In this document: in pieces, positions 51,142 through 59,253 of the stretch
How the letters are laid out: each line of letters starts with the position of its first letter
How positions within the stretch are numbered: the first letter of the stretch is position 1
Origin: Nocardia arthritidis NBRC 100137
Lineage (GTDB): Bacteria; Actinomycetota; Actinomycetes; Mycobacteriales; Mycobacteriaceae
Direction: 5' to 3'
DNA: 63,843 bases
Assembly: GCF_001612765.1 (NCBI RefSeq)
Contig: NZ_BDBB01000040.1
Span: 1 to 63,843 of the forward strand
Notes under the pieces: model-generated
What the model was told of the DNA's origin: nothing
What the model saw: only the letters and a program-made list of their open reading frames with translations
The model's database searches: none
Translations under genes and position numbers: made by a program

Positions 51142-52371
51142 ATGGATTACGACTGGTCAGCGGGTGATCTGGCGTTTCGGGACGAGGTGCGGGAATTCCT
51201 CGCCGCGAAGCTGACGCCGGAATTGCGGCGGGCCGGGCGCTTGGCGACGAGCGTGTATCCCGACCACGAGGCAAGCATGGAATGGCAGCACATCCTGCAC
51301 GAACGCGGCTGGGCGGCGCCCGCCTGGCCGGTGGAACACGGCGGATGCGACTGGAGCCTGACTCAGCACTACATCTTCCAGCGGGAATCGGCGCTGGCCG
51401 GCGCGCCCGCGCTGTCGCCGATGGGCATCAGGATGGTGGCGCCCGCGATCATCGCGTTCGGCACCGAGGAGCAGAAGGCGTTCTATCTGCCGCGCATCCT
51501 CACCGGCGAGGTCTTCTTCTGCCAGGGGTACTCCGAGCCCGAGGCCGGATCCGACCTGGCCGCGCTGTCCATGGCCGCCGTCGACGACGGCGAGGATTTC
51601 GTCTGCACCGGCAGCAAGATCTGGACCACCCACGCCACCGAGGCGAATTGGATCTTCTGCCTGGTGCGCACCTCGCGCACGGGTAAGAAGCAGCAGGGCA
51701 TCACGTTCCTGCTGATCGACATGACCGCGCCGGGCATCGAGATCCGGCCGTTGGTGATGACCTCGGGCGAGCAGGTGCAGAACCAGGTCTTCTTCGACAA
51801 CGTGCGCGTGCCCAAGACCAATGTGCTCGGCCGGATCGATGACGGGTGGACCGTCGCGAAGTATCTGCTGGTGCACGAGCGCGGCGCAGCGGCGGCGCCC
51901 TGGCTCCAGGTCATGGCCCAGGACATCGCCGTCAATGCCGCGCAGCAGCCCGGCCCGGACGGCAACCCGCTGATCGACGACCGCGCGTTCGCGGCGAAGC
52001 TAGCGGACCTGCGAATCCGCACCGAGGTGCTCGAAGTCCTGGAGTACCGCACCCTCTCCGCGATGGCGCAGGGCAAGAATCCGGGGCCGGCGTCCTCCAT
52101 ACTCAAGATCCTCGGCACCGAGCTGAGCCAGAAGCTCACCGAGTTGGCGTTGGAAGCCGCGGGACCGCGCGGTCGCGTCTACCAGCCGCACGCCACCAAG
52201 CCGGGCGGGCCGATCGCCCAGTTCACGCCGCCTGCCGACGGTTACCACAGTGGCGCGGACTGGCAGGCCGTCGCGCCGCTGAAGTACTTCAACGACCGAG
52301 CGGGCTCGATCTACGCGGGCAGCAACGAGATTCAGCGAAACATCCTCGCCAAAGCAGCATTGGGGCTCTGA
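51142..52371 (+). CDS. Acyl-CoA dehydrogenase, subunit 1 of a pair
   Basis: 409 residues with FAD-binding pieces QGYSEPEAGSDLAALSMAAV and FVCTGSKIWTTHATEANWIF, and a C terminus YFNDRAGSIYAGSNEIQRNI. In ordinary acyl-CoA dehydrogenases a catalytic glutamate precedes GT/GS in that last stretch; here it is Ala, as expected in the heteromeric actinobacterial class (ChsE type) that acts on sterol side chains and uses a different base. GGGAGGGCAG precedes ATG 51142. Overlaps the next FadE by TGATG, so the two form a coupled pair and probably an alpha2beta2 enzyme. Confidence 0.85.
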   Translation: MDYDWSAGDLAFRDEVREFLAAKLTPELRRAGRLATSVYPDHEASMEWQHILHERGWAAPAWPVEHGGCDWSLTQHYIFQRESALAGAPALSPMGIRMVAPAIIAFGTEEQKAFYLPRILTGEVFFCQGYSEPEAGSDLAALSMAAVDDGEDFVCTGSKIWTTHATEANWIFCLVRTSRTGKKQQGITFLLIDMTAPGIEIRPLVMTSGEQVQNQVFFDNVRVPKTNVLGRIDDGWTVAKYLLVHERGAAAAPWLQVMAQDIAVNAAQQPGPDGNPLIDDRAFAAKLADLRIRTEVLEVLEYRTLSAMAQGKNPGPASSILKILGTELSQKLTELALEAAGPRGRVYQPHATKPGGPIAQFTPPADGYHSGADWQAVAPLKYFNDRAGSIYAGSNEIQRNILAKAALGL

Positions 52372-53531
52372 TGGACTTCACGCTTACCGACGAGCAGGAA
52401 ATGCTCCGCTCCGCGATCGCCGGATACCTCGGCGCCCGATACGACTTGGAGAACAGCCGCGCCGCGGCGAAATCGGAGTCGGGCCTGCAGCCCGCCGTCT
52501 GGCGCGGATTCGCCGACGAACTGGGCATTCTCGGCGCGATGCTGCCCGAGCGGGTGGACGGCACCGGCGGCGGCCCCGTCGAACTCATGGTGATCGCCGA
52601 GGAACTAGGCCGGGCACTGGTGGTCGAGCCGTTCGTGGACACCGTCGTGATCGGCGCGGGACTGCTCGAGCGGTCCGGCGGCGAGCAGGCCGACGCCGTG
52701 CTGCGCCGGATCGTGTCCGGTGACGCGCTCATCGCGTTCGCCGCACTGGAACCGACGTCGGGGCACGCGCTGCACGACGTGTCGACCACCGCCCGCCGCG
52801 ACGGCGACGCCTGGGTGCTCGACGGTGCGAAGACCGTGGTGACCGGCGCCCCGCTGGCCACCGATCTGCTGATCACCGCGCGCACCTCCGGTGAACGGCG
52901 CGACAAGGCGGGCATCTCGCTGTTCCGGCTCGAATTCGACGCGTCCGATCCCCCGGCCGGAGTCGAGGTGCATTCCTACCGCACCATCGATGACCGGACC
53001 GCGTCCGATCTTGTGTTCACCGGCCTGCGCCTGCCCGCCGACGCGTTGCTGGGCGCGGAGTCGGACGGTTGGACCGTCATCGAGCCGACCATCGCGGAGG
53101 CCACCGCGGCGATCTGCGCCGAGGCGGTCGGCTGCATGCGCAAAGTGCTCGCCGACACCATCGACTACGCCAAGCAGCGCGAGCAGTTCGGTCAGCCGAT
53201 CGGCAGCTTCCAGGCGCTGCAGCACCGCATGGTCGATATGTACATCGAACTCGAACAAGCCGTCGCGGCAGTACATCTGGCCGTCCACTCGCTGCGGGCG
53301 TCCGCCGAAGACCGCGCACGCGCCGTCTCGGCGGCGAAGGTCACGGTCGCCAGGGCGGCGCGTTTCATCGGACAGAACGCAGTGCAACTGCACGGTGCGA
53401 TGGGCATGACCGAAGAGCTGGCCATCGGCCATTACTTCAAGCGGCTCACCGTGGTCGAGCACGAATTCGGCTCCACCGACGAACATCTAGCCCGGTACGC
53501 CGCACTGACCCGCCCGTCGGTAATCATCTGA
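52371..53531 (+). CDS. Acyl-CoA dehydrogenase, subunit 2 of a pair
   Basis: 386 residues. It begins MDFTLTDEQEMLRSAIAGYL, with FADELGILGAMLPERVDGTG, DAWVLDGAKTVVTGAPLATD and C-terminal ARFIGQNAVQLHGAMGMTEE followed by LAIGHYFKRLTVVEHEFGST. This is the usual partner of the preceding type in heteromeric dehydrogenases from steroid or long-branched acyl-CoA degradation. ATG 52371 lies within the stop of subunit 1. Substrate not evident since no steroid genes are beside it. Confidence 0.85.
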   Translation: MDFTLTDEQEMLRSAIAGYLGARYDLENSRAAAKSESGLQPAVWRGFADELGILGAMLPERVDGTGGGPVELMVIAEELGRALVVEPFVDTVVIGAGLLERSGGEQADAVLRRIVSGDALIAFAALEPTSGHALHDVSTTARRDGDAWVLDGAKTVVTGAPLATDLLITARTSGERRDKAGISLFRLEFDASDPPAGVEVHSYRTIDDRTASDLVFTGLRLPADALLGAESDGWTVIEPTIAEATAAICAEAVGCMRKVLADTIDYAKQREQFGQPIGSFQALQHRMVDMYIELEQAVAAVHLAVHSLRASAEDRARAVSAAKVTVARAARFIGQNAVQLHGAMGMTEELAIGHYFKRLTVVEHEFGSTDEHLARYAALTRPSVII

Positions 53532-53587
53532 CACGGGCTGGCGACATGCAGGACGGTCGCCCGGGCACCTCGGCGGTCGCCGAGGTC

Positions 53588-53746
53588 TCAGTGCCATGCG
53601 CCTTTCATCGTCTCGGCTGACAGATCCGTCTGGCTGGTGCGCAGCTGCTGGAGCATCTTCGAGACCGCACGTCGGTTCGCGACCTCCCGCAGTGCGGCGG
53701 CGAGCGCGAGCGCATCGTCGTCGATGCCGGTCAGTGTGCGTGACAT
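53588..53746 (-). CDS. Orphan VapB-like antitoxin
   Basis: 52 residues: MSRTLTGIDDDALALAAALR then EVANRRAVSKMLQQLRTSQT. The SRTLTxIDDxxL opening is the beginning of VapB antitoxins of the PF09957 type (ribbon-helix-helix arm and helix). AGGGGG with good spacing precedes ATG 53746. No PIN-domain VapC toxin follows; the next gene downstream is a convergent acyl-CoA dehydrogenase. A solitary antitoxin may be a relic or act on a toxin elsewhere. Confidence 0.6.
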   Translation of the reverse strand: MSRTLTGIDDDALALAAALREVANRRAVSKMLQQLRTSQTDLSAETMKGAWH

Positions 53747-53767
53747 GGTGAGCCCCCTGATATGACT

Positions 53768-53795
53768 CGGCCGGGTCCATTTCTGGACCCGGCCG
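53768..53795 (-). terminator. Terminator after the Fe-S oxidoreductase
   Basis: Perfect 12-base stem CGGCCGGGTCCA/TGGACCCGGCCG with a 4-base loop, 27 bases beyond the oxidoreductase stop and before the VapB-like gene. No long T-run, as usual in this group. Confidence 0.75.
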
Positions 53796-53821
53796 ATGTC
53801 GGTGTGGAGTTGGCTCCTGGC

Positions 53822-56800
53822 TCAGTTCTTCCGGCCCGGCGCCTTCGCACCGGCCTTGAAACCGAGACCGCCGGGCTTGGCGGCGGGCGGCGCGGCTTCG
53901 GATGCGCCGTTGCCGCTCACGCCATTGGATTGCTCCGGCTCGGCAGCGGATTCGGCCTGCGCCGCAGGAGTCTCCGCGGCGGGAGCCTTCTCCGTCGAAG
54001 CCGGTTCGGCGGGAGCCGCGTCCGCCGGGGCCGACGCCGCGGGAGCCGCGGCAGGCTTACCGGGGGCCTTGGCGCCGGGCCGTTTGAAGCCGGACTTCAT
54101 GGCCAGACCCTTGGCGGGCACCGTGGGCTTGGTCTCGGTCGGCCCGGTTTCGGTCGACTCCGCTTCAGCCGGTTCGGCGGCGGTTTCGGGCGCTTCCTCA
54201 GCCGCCGGAGCCTTGGCACCGGGCGCCTTGGCCGCACCCTTCATCGCGAGACCACCACCGGGCGCCTTGGCGGCCCCCTTCATACCCAGCCCCTTGACCG
54301 GCTTGGCCGCGGGAGCCTCGGTCGCGGCAGCCTCGACCGCGGGCGTGGACTCGGCGGCGGACGCCTTGGCGCCGGGCGCCTTGGCCGCTCCCTTCATTCC
54401 CAGACCGCCGGGCGCTTTCGCCGGACCCTTCATGGCGAGACCCTTGGCCGGAGCGGCGGGTGCCGAGGTGGCCTCGATCTCCGCCGGTTCCGCGGCCGGA
54501 GCCTTCGCGCCGGGCGCTTTCGCCGCGCCCTTCATTCCGAGACCGCCGCCGGGGGCCTTGGCCGGGCCCTTCATGGCCAGACCACCGCCGCCGGGTGCCT
54601 TCGCGGGGCCCTTCATTGCCAGGCCACCGCCGACGGGCGCGGCCTCGGCCGGTGCGGGCGCTTCGGCGGCCGGTGCGGGTTCGGGCTCCGGCTCGGGTTC
54701 CGCTTCGGGCGCCTTGGGCTCCTGGATGACAGTCAGGTTCTCGGTCAGCACCGCGGGCTCGACGCGCTCGATGGCGTCCAGCATCAGCTGCGCGACGTCC
54801 ACCACCTCGACGCCTTCACCCTCGCCCTTCTCCTGGCGCGCGGTGACGCCGTCGGTGAGCATCACGCGGCAGAACGGGCAGCCGGTCGCGATCTTCCCAG
54901 GAGCGGAGCCTGCGGAGCGACCAGAAGGCGCGGCGAGGGTGCTCAATCCCTCTTCCACCCGATCGATGTTGACGCGCTTGCCGAGTTGCTCTTCCATCCA
55001 CATCCGCGCGCCACCGGCGCCACAGCACATGGACCGCTCGCCGTGGCGGGGCATCTCGACCAGGTTCGAACCGGACGCGGCCATCAGCTCACGCGGCGCG
55101 TTGTAGATCTTGTTGTGCCTGCCGAGGTAGCAGGGGTCGTGGTAGGTGACGTTCTGCGACACCGAGGCCACCGGGATCAGTTGCTTCTGCCGCACCAGGC
55201 GGTTGAGCAGCTGGGTGTGGTGCACGACCTCGTAGCTGCCGCCGACCTGCGGATACTCGTTGTTCAGCGCGTTGAAGCAGTGTGCGCAGGTGACGACGAT
55301 CTTCTTCTTGCGATCCTCGACGCCCTCGAACACCGAGTTCAGCAGCTCGATGTTCTGCTGGGCCAGCTGCTGGAACAGGAACTCGTTGCCCGCGCGGCGA
55401 GCGGAGTCACCGGTGCAGGTCTCCTCCGCGCCGAGCACCATGAACTTCACGCCCGCGGTGGCCAGCAACTCGGCGACCGCCTTGGTGGTCTTCTTGGCGC
55501 GGTCCTCGTAGGCGCCCGCGCAGCCGACCCAGAACAGGTACTCGTAGCCGTCGAAGCTGTTGATCTCTTCCCCGTTCGGGGCGGACTGACCGAAGACCGG
55601 GATCTGGAAATCGAGCTCGTTGATCCAGTTGAGCCGGTCCTTGGCGTTCTGACCCCAGGGGTTGCCCTTGTTCTCCAGGTTCTTGAACAGACCGGCGAGC
55701 TCGGACGGGAACTCCGACTCGATGAGCACCTGGTAGCGGCGCATGTCGATGATGTGGTCGACGTGCTCGATGTCCACCGGGCACTGCTCGACGCACGCGC
55801 CGCAGGTGGTGCAACTCCACAGCACCTCGGGATCGATGATGCCGCCCACGTCCGCGCCGCCGACCAGCGGCCGCTCTGCCTCGGCCTTGGCGGCCTCGGA
55901 GATCTTGGCCAGCTTGGCCTCGTCGGGGTTGCCGTCGGCGTCGACCAGGCCGACCTCGTCGCCGCCCATGTCCTTGCGGCCGCCGGCCAGCAGGTAGGGG
56001 GCCTTCGCGTAACCGTGGTCACGCAGCGACATGATCAGCAGCTTCGGCGACAGCGGCTTGCCGGTGTTCCACGCGGGGCACTGCGACTGGCAGCGACCGC
56101 ACTCGGTGCAGGTGGTGAAGTCCAGCCAACCCTTCCAGGAGAAGTCCTCGATCCGGCCCGCCCCGAAGGTGTCGGTGTCCGGGTCCGCGGTCTCCATGTC
56201 GACCGGCTTGCCCTTCGACATCATCGGCTTGGCCGGGCCCAGCGCGACGCCGCCGTCTTCTTCCCGCTTGAAGTAGATGTTCGGGAAGGCCGAGAAGCGG
56301 TGCCAGGCCACGCCCCAGGTGACGTTGCGGCCGACGAAGTACAGGAACGCCATGCCGGACATCAGCTTCACGAAGGCGAACAGCGCCACCATCGTGGTGT
56401 TCGCGGGCAGCAGCTTTGCCACCTGCATGGTGAAGAAGTCGGTAGCCGGATCCGAGTGGCCGTAGGCGGCGATCTTGCCCGCCTTCACGAAGATCATGCC
56501 CAGGCCCTCGAGCAGCACGATCGCCTCGATGACGTAGGCCGGGGCGAACTTGGAACCACTGAAGCGGGAAAGCCGCTCGGGCAGCCGGGGGTGGTTGAGC
56601 TGGCGCAGGGTGATCAGCGTCAGGATGCCGACCACGGTGCCGATGCCGAGGATCTCGTCCCACAGGTGGTAGATCGCCAGATCGCCGATGATCGGCCAGT
56701 GGAACGCCGGGTCGAAGGTCTGCCCGTACGCCTCGAACCACAGCATGGCGCCGCCGATGAAGCCGATCATCACCAGCCAGTGCGCCCAGCCGACGGTGCG

Positions 56801-57001
56801 GAATTTGTTCATGCGCGTATGCGCGAGAAACTCCACGATCATCTGCTTGAAGCGCGGGAAGAAGGGCCGCCAACGATCCGGAGCGGGCTGTCCGATCATG
56901 ATGGCGCGCGCGATATTGCGGACGCCGCCGATGAACGACGCCCAACACAGGAGGCTGAGCGCCGCCCCAATCGTGCCCAGCGTCACTGTCAGGGCATTCA
57001 T
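53822..57001 (-). CDS. Membrane Fe-S oxidoreductase (HdrD/GlpC-like) with repetitive tail
   Basis: 1059 residues. The N terminus has several TMs of a NarI-like cytochrome-b domain (LLCWASFIGGVRNIARAIMI, WLVMIGFIGGAMLWFEAYGQ). Then come two 4Fe-4S motifs, CTECGRCQSQCPAWNTG and CTTCGACVEQCPVDIE, and two cysteine-rich CCG domains (ETCTGDSARRAGNEF, VTCAHCFNALNNEYP; YHDPCYLGR, MCCGAGGARMW). The last 300 residues hold nine copies of a GL(A/G)MKGxAKAPG unit in Ala/Pro/Glu-rich spacers. Counterpart of mycobacterial Rv0338c, probably moving electrons between quinones and a thiol or acyl-CoA dehydrogenase partner (inference). ATG 57001 follows AAAGG. Confidence 0.9.
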   Translation of the reverse strand: MNALTVTLGTIGAALSLLCWASFIGGVRNIARAIMIGQPAPDRWRPFFPRFKQMIVEFLAHTRMNKFRTVGWAHWLVMIGFIGGAMLWFEAYGQTFDPAFHWPIIGDLAIYHLWDEILGIGTVVGILTLITLRQLNHPRLPERLSRFSGSKFAPAYVIEAIVLLEGLGMIFVKAGKIAAYGHSDPATDFFTMQVAKLLPANTTMVALFAFVKLMSGMAFLYFVGRNVTWGVAWHRFSAFPNIYFKREEDGGVALGPAKPMMSKGKPVDMETADPDTDTFGAGRIEDFSWKGWLDFTTCTECGRCQSQCPAWNTGKPLSPKLLIMSLRDHGYAKAPYLLAGGRKDMGGDEVGLVDADGNPDEAKLAKISEAAKAEAERPLVGGADVGGIIDPEVLWSCTTCGACVEQCPVDIEHVDHIIDMRRYQVLIESEFPSELAGLFKNLENKGNPWGQNAKDRLNWINELDFQIPVFGQSAPNGEEINSFDGYEYLFWVGCAGAYEDRAKKTTKAVAELLATAGVKFMVLGAEETCTGDSARRAGNEFLFQQLAQQNIELLNSVFEGVEDRKKKIVVTCAHCFNALNNEYPQVGGSYEVVHHTQLLNRLVRQKQLIPVASVSQNVTYHDPCYLGRHNKIYNAPRELMAASGSNLVEMPRHGERSMCCGAGGARMWMEEQLGKRVNIDRVEEGLSTLAAPSGRSAGSAPGKIATGCPFCRVMLTDGVTARQEKGEGEGVEVVDVAQLMLDAIERVEPAVLTENLTVIQEPKAPEAEPEPEPEPAPAAEAPAPAEAAPVGGGLAMKGPAKAPGGGGLAMKGPAKAPGGGLGMKGAAKAPGAKAPAAEPAEIEATSAPAAPAKGLAMKGPAKAPGGLGMKGAAKAPGAKASAAESTPAVEAAATEAPAAKPVKGLGMKGAAKAPGGGLAMKGAAKAPGAKAPAAEEAPETAAEPAEAESTETGPTETKPTVPAKGLAMKSGFKRPGAKAPGKPAAAPAASAPADAAPAEPASTEKAPAAETPAAQAESAAEPEQSNGVSGNGASEAAPPAAKPGGLGFKAGAKAPGRKN

Positions 57002-57084
57002 GTCGCGACCTTTCTTTAGAGGCACCCGAGTCGCGGTTGGTTTCCGCTACCGCCTCGGTTCGCTCGTATCCTAACCGGCAGTAA

Positions 57085-57100
57085 GTTACCCGCCAGTAAC
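57085..57100. promoter_or_regulatory. TTAC-N6-GTAA operator before the Fe-S oxidoreductase
   Basis: GTTACCCGCCAGTAAC, an inverted repeat with 5-base arms. Its complement matches 14 of 16 bases with the site at 1406-1421 and shares the format of the perfect palindrome at 1433-1448, both before fadE5. Lies 85 bases before the oxidoreductase start. Confidence 0.6.
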
Positions 57101-57170
57101 AACCATGTCCATCGTACGATCGGCTTTTGGGCTATAGCCCCATATGCTGGGGCTTGACCCATTATTTACC

Positions 57171-57186
57171 TGTGATCAATGTCACA
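57171..57186. promoter_or_regulatory. CRP/GlxR-type binding site
   Basis: TGTGATCAATGTCACA has the exact TGTGA-N6-TCACA form bound by CRP-family regulators (CRP/Rv3676 in mycobacteria, GlxR in corynebacteria). It is 170 bases before the oxidoreductase start and 275 before the secreted-protein start on the other side, so either or both could be cAMP-controlled. Confidence 0.7.
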
Positions 57187-57460
57187 GTAATTTGCACCGA
57201 TCCGACTGACGGCCGGTTGTTCACCACCGTAAACGTCGAAGCATCCCGTCCAGCCGCTAAGGATTGGCTTAGTCCCCATGGTTGATAAGGGATCTCGCTT
57301 AAAACGCGGCCTTCTATTAGGCTCACGACGTTCTGATCACTGCGACCGTCTTCGCACCGCTCGGGGAGGATCCGGAGCCGACACCCGGATGTGCTGGATA
57401 GAGCTCTCGCGTGTTGAAGACCAGTGGTGACGTACGACCTGATGATGGATTGGAAACTGA

Positions 57461-58165
57461 ATGAAATTCCGCAGAACCACCGCGGCGGCCGCGATGGTCA
57501 TCGGTGCGATGACCATCGGACTGGGGACCGCCCACGCCGATGCCGAACCGGCCGCCGACCCCATCCGGTACTCGGTCAAGCTGGTGGAGAAGACCGTCGT
57601 GACGACGCTCAAGGGGGGAACCTTCGAGCTGGCGAAATCCTCCGAGGACGTCAAGGAAGACGACGTCTACCGGGTCAAGGACTCGCAGGGCAACGCGGTC
57701 CTCACGCTGCCGATCGCGTTCAAGGTCGCCGACACCGTCGTTCCGGTGAAGCCGGTGGTGAAGGACGACAACACGGTCTTGGAACTGACGCCTGACCAGG
57801 GTGTCGCCGTGCCCAAGGACAAGCCGGCCAACGCGGTCAACGTCGTCGCGCAGCCGATCGCCTCGCCGATCGAGAACCAGCGCGCGCAGAACGAGTTCGC
57901 CAGCCAGTTCGGCATCGCGACCGCGGTCGGCGGCTTCCTCGGCACCGCGATCGGTGTCATCGGCGGTGCGGTGATCGGCTGCATCCTCGGCCTGCCGTTC
58001 CTCGGCGTCGGCTGCATCCCGGCCGCGATCGCGGGCGCGGGTATCGGCGGCATCCTCGGCACGGTGGCTGTCGGCGGTCCGATGCTGGCCGTCGCGGGCA
58101 TCGATCTGATCAACACGCTGCAGGCGCCGGAAGGCACCACGAAGTGGGCGGACAAGCCGAACTAA
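57461..58165 (+). CDS. Secreted protein with C-terminal glycine-zipper domain
   Basis: 234 residues. Signal peptide MKFRRTTAAAAMVIGAMTIG ending in AHA/DA near residue 27. Mature N-terminal beta-rich region (VKLVEKTVVTTLKGGTFELA, VLTLPIAFKVADTVVPVKPV), then a long glycine/alanine-zipper hydrophobic part (GIATAVGGFLGTAIGVIGGA, IAGAGIGGILGTVAVGGPML) that may insert in or associate with a membrane. Two cysteines lie in the hydrophobic part. This type recurs in Nocardia; no function is assigned. A strong terminator follows. Confidence 0.7.
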   Translation: MKFRRTTAAAAMVIGAMTIGLGTAHADAEPAADPIRYSVKLVEKTVVTTLKGGTFELAKSSEDVKEDDVYRVKDSQGNAVLTLPIAFKVADTVVPVKPVVKDDNTVLELTPDQGVAVPKDKPANAVNVVAQPIASPIENQRAQNEFASQFGIATAVGGFLGTAIGVIGGAVIGCILGLPFLGVGCIPAAIAGAGIGGILGTVAVGGPMLAVAGIDLINTLQAPEGTTKWADKPN

Positions 58166-58192
58166 ACCTTCGGTCCCGCTCGTCGGATCATC

Positions 58193-58224
58193 GGCGGCCC
58201 GCTCTCCTCGGAGGGCGGGCCGCC
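58193..58224. terminator. Bidirectional terminator
   Basis: GGCGGCCCGC pairs with GCGGGCCGCC, extended by CTCC/GGAG around a TCG loop, giving about 14 pairs with one bulged T. It lies between the convergent secreted-protein and NRDE genes. Confidence 0.75.
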
Positions 58225-58230
58225 GCTCGT

Positions 58231-59115
58231 TCACCCGGTGAGATCGAGCAGGCCGCGGACGACGACCTCGCCCAGTTCCTCGCCCAGCCTGCCGAACGAG
58301 CGCTCGACCATTTCGAACGTCCCGTCCTCGCCGACCACCAGCACCGTGCTCGCTCTGGTGCCGTGCACGGTGTGTGCGACGAACCTGGCCGAGAGCGCCC
58401 GCTCCAGTTCGTGCGGGACCCCGGTCCGCGGCAACCGCTCGTCGGGGGCTTCGGTCCGGTCGGCCAGCACCTCGAAGTAGCGGTCCACCGCACCGGGATC
58501 GGTTCGCGCGATCTCGCGCAGCCCGGTCAGGCCCGCCCGGACTTTGGGCCAGATGGGCTGTGGGGCGCTCAGATCCTCTTCCCCCGGGCTGGGATCCCCG
58601 GACGTGACGAACGTGCCGTTGGAGAGCCCGTGGAAGCCCGGAGCGAGTTCGCTCGGTTCCGCGGCGCTGCGATTGGAATGCCACCACAGCGTGCGCAGGT
58701 CGGACACGACCAAGTTGTATCCGTTGTAGTCGTCGGGAGCGGCGGCGACGTCGAGGACGTATTTCTCCGGCCCGGGGAACTCCCCGGCCGTACCGCGGTC
58801 GGCCCCGCGCAGGAAGTCCATCAGCAGCGCGCCGCGGGAACGGGCATCGAGGCGTTGATCGGCGGGATCGCGCACGTTCGTGACGGTCGCGAAGCGATTG
58901 TTGCCGTGCGGTTGGGTGCTCAAGCCCAGCCAGGTGCCGGGAGGTTCGCCCTCGACGCGGCCGGGGGCTCCGGTGTCGCGTCCGGCGAGCAGGCCGGGCG
59001 CCTCCGGCCACCAGCGTATGGACTCGGTCGGCCGCGTGTAGAACTCGTCCCGGTTGGCGGCCACGATCAACCGGTAATCCGGGTGGGCGCGCCAGCCGAT
59101 CAACACCAAACACAT
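58231..59115 (-). CDS. NRDE/TANGO2-family protein
   Basis: 294 residues, cytoplasmic. It begins MCLVLIGWRAHPDYRLIVAA and continues with NRDEFYTRPTESIRWWPEAP, the Asn-Arg-Asp-Glu motif that names the family, and N-terminal Cys2 as in Ntn-hydrolase-like relatives. GTWLGLSTQPHGNNRFATVT and NGYNLVVSDLRTLWWHSNRS are further conserved stretches. Eukaryotic TANGO2 has been linked to heme and lipid handling; the bacterial role is unknown. Starts at ATG 59115. Confidence 0.88.
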   Translation of the reverse strand: MCLVLIGWRAHPDYRLIVAANRDEFYTRPTESIRWWPEAPGLLAGRDTGAPGRVEGEPPGTWLGLSTQPHGNNRFATVTNVRDPADQRLDARSRGALLMDFLRGADRGTAGEFPGPEKYVLDVAAAPDDYNGYNLVVSDLRTLWWHSNRSAAEPSELAPGFHGLSNGTFVTSGDPSPGEEDLSAPQPIWPKVRAGLTGLREIARTDPGAVDRYFEVLADRTEAPDERLPRTGVPHELERALSARFVAHTVHGTRASTVLVVGEDGTFEMVERSFGRLGEELGEVVVRGLLDLTG

Positions 59116-59204
59116 GCGACCAGAATGCCGGACCGCTACCGCACCCCATGTGGCGTTTCCCGCCCAGGGGGCCGCGCAAGGGCAGCGGAAGGACCCTGAG
59201 ACGG

Positions 59205-59242
59205 CGAAAAGGCCGACAGCTCAACAGCTGCCGGCCTTTTCG
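59205..59242 (-). terminator. Terminator after the first S1 protease
   Basis: CGAAAAGGCCG-A-CAGCT pairs with AGCTG-C-CGGCCTTTTCG around a CAAC loop: 16 pairs with one internal mismatch, with A/T runs in the stem. It starts 12 bases after the protease stop. Confidence 0.85.
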
Positions 59243-59253
59243 CGGTCCTGCGG

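Larger units (their letters stand above)
57002..57460. promoter_or_regulatory. Divergent control region of the Fe-S oxidoreductase and a secreted protein
   Basis: 459 bases without a gene. It contains the TTAC-N6-GTAA site (57085-57100), a 12-base palindrome GGGCTATAGCCC at 57129-57140 continuing into CCCCA-TATGC-TGGGG at 57138-57152, the CRP-like site at 57171-57186, and CTAAG-N6-CTTAG near 57258. It is much more AT-rich than the flanking genes. Confidence 0.65.

Noticed and set aside
53487..53780. A 97-codon minus-strand frame overlapping the VapB-like gene
   Set aside because: Arg-rich and without motifs; the 52-codon frame at 53588-53746 has a ribosome site and a VapB-like start.
53762..57019. 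A 1085-codon open frame on the plus strand opposite the Fe-S oxidoreductase
   Set aside because: It is the antisense of a well-supported enzyme; its product is Gly/Arg/His-rich low complexity produced by the repeat tail and GC-rich codons, with no domains.
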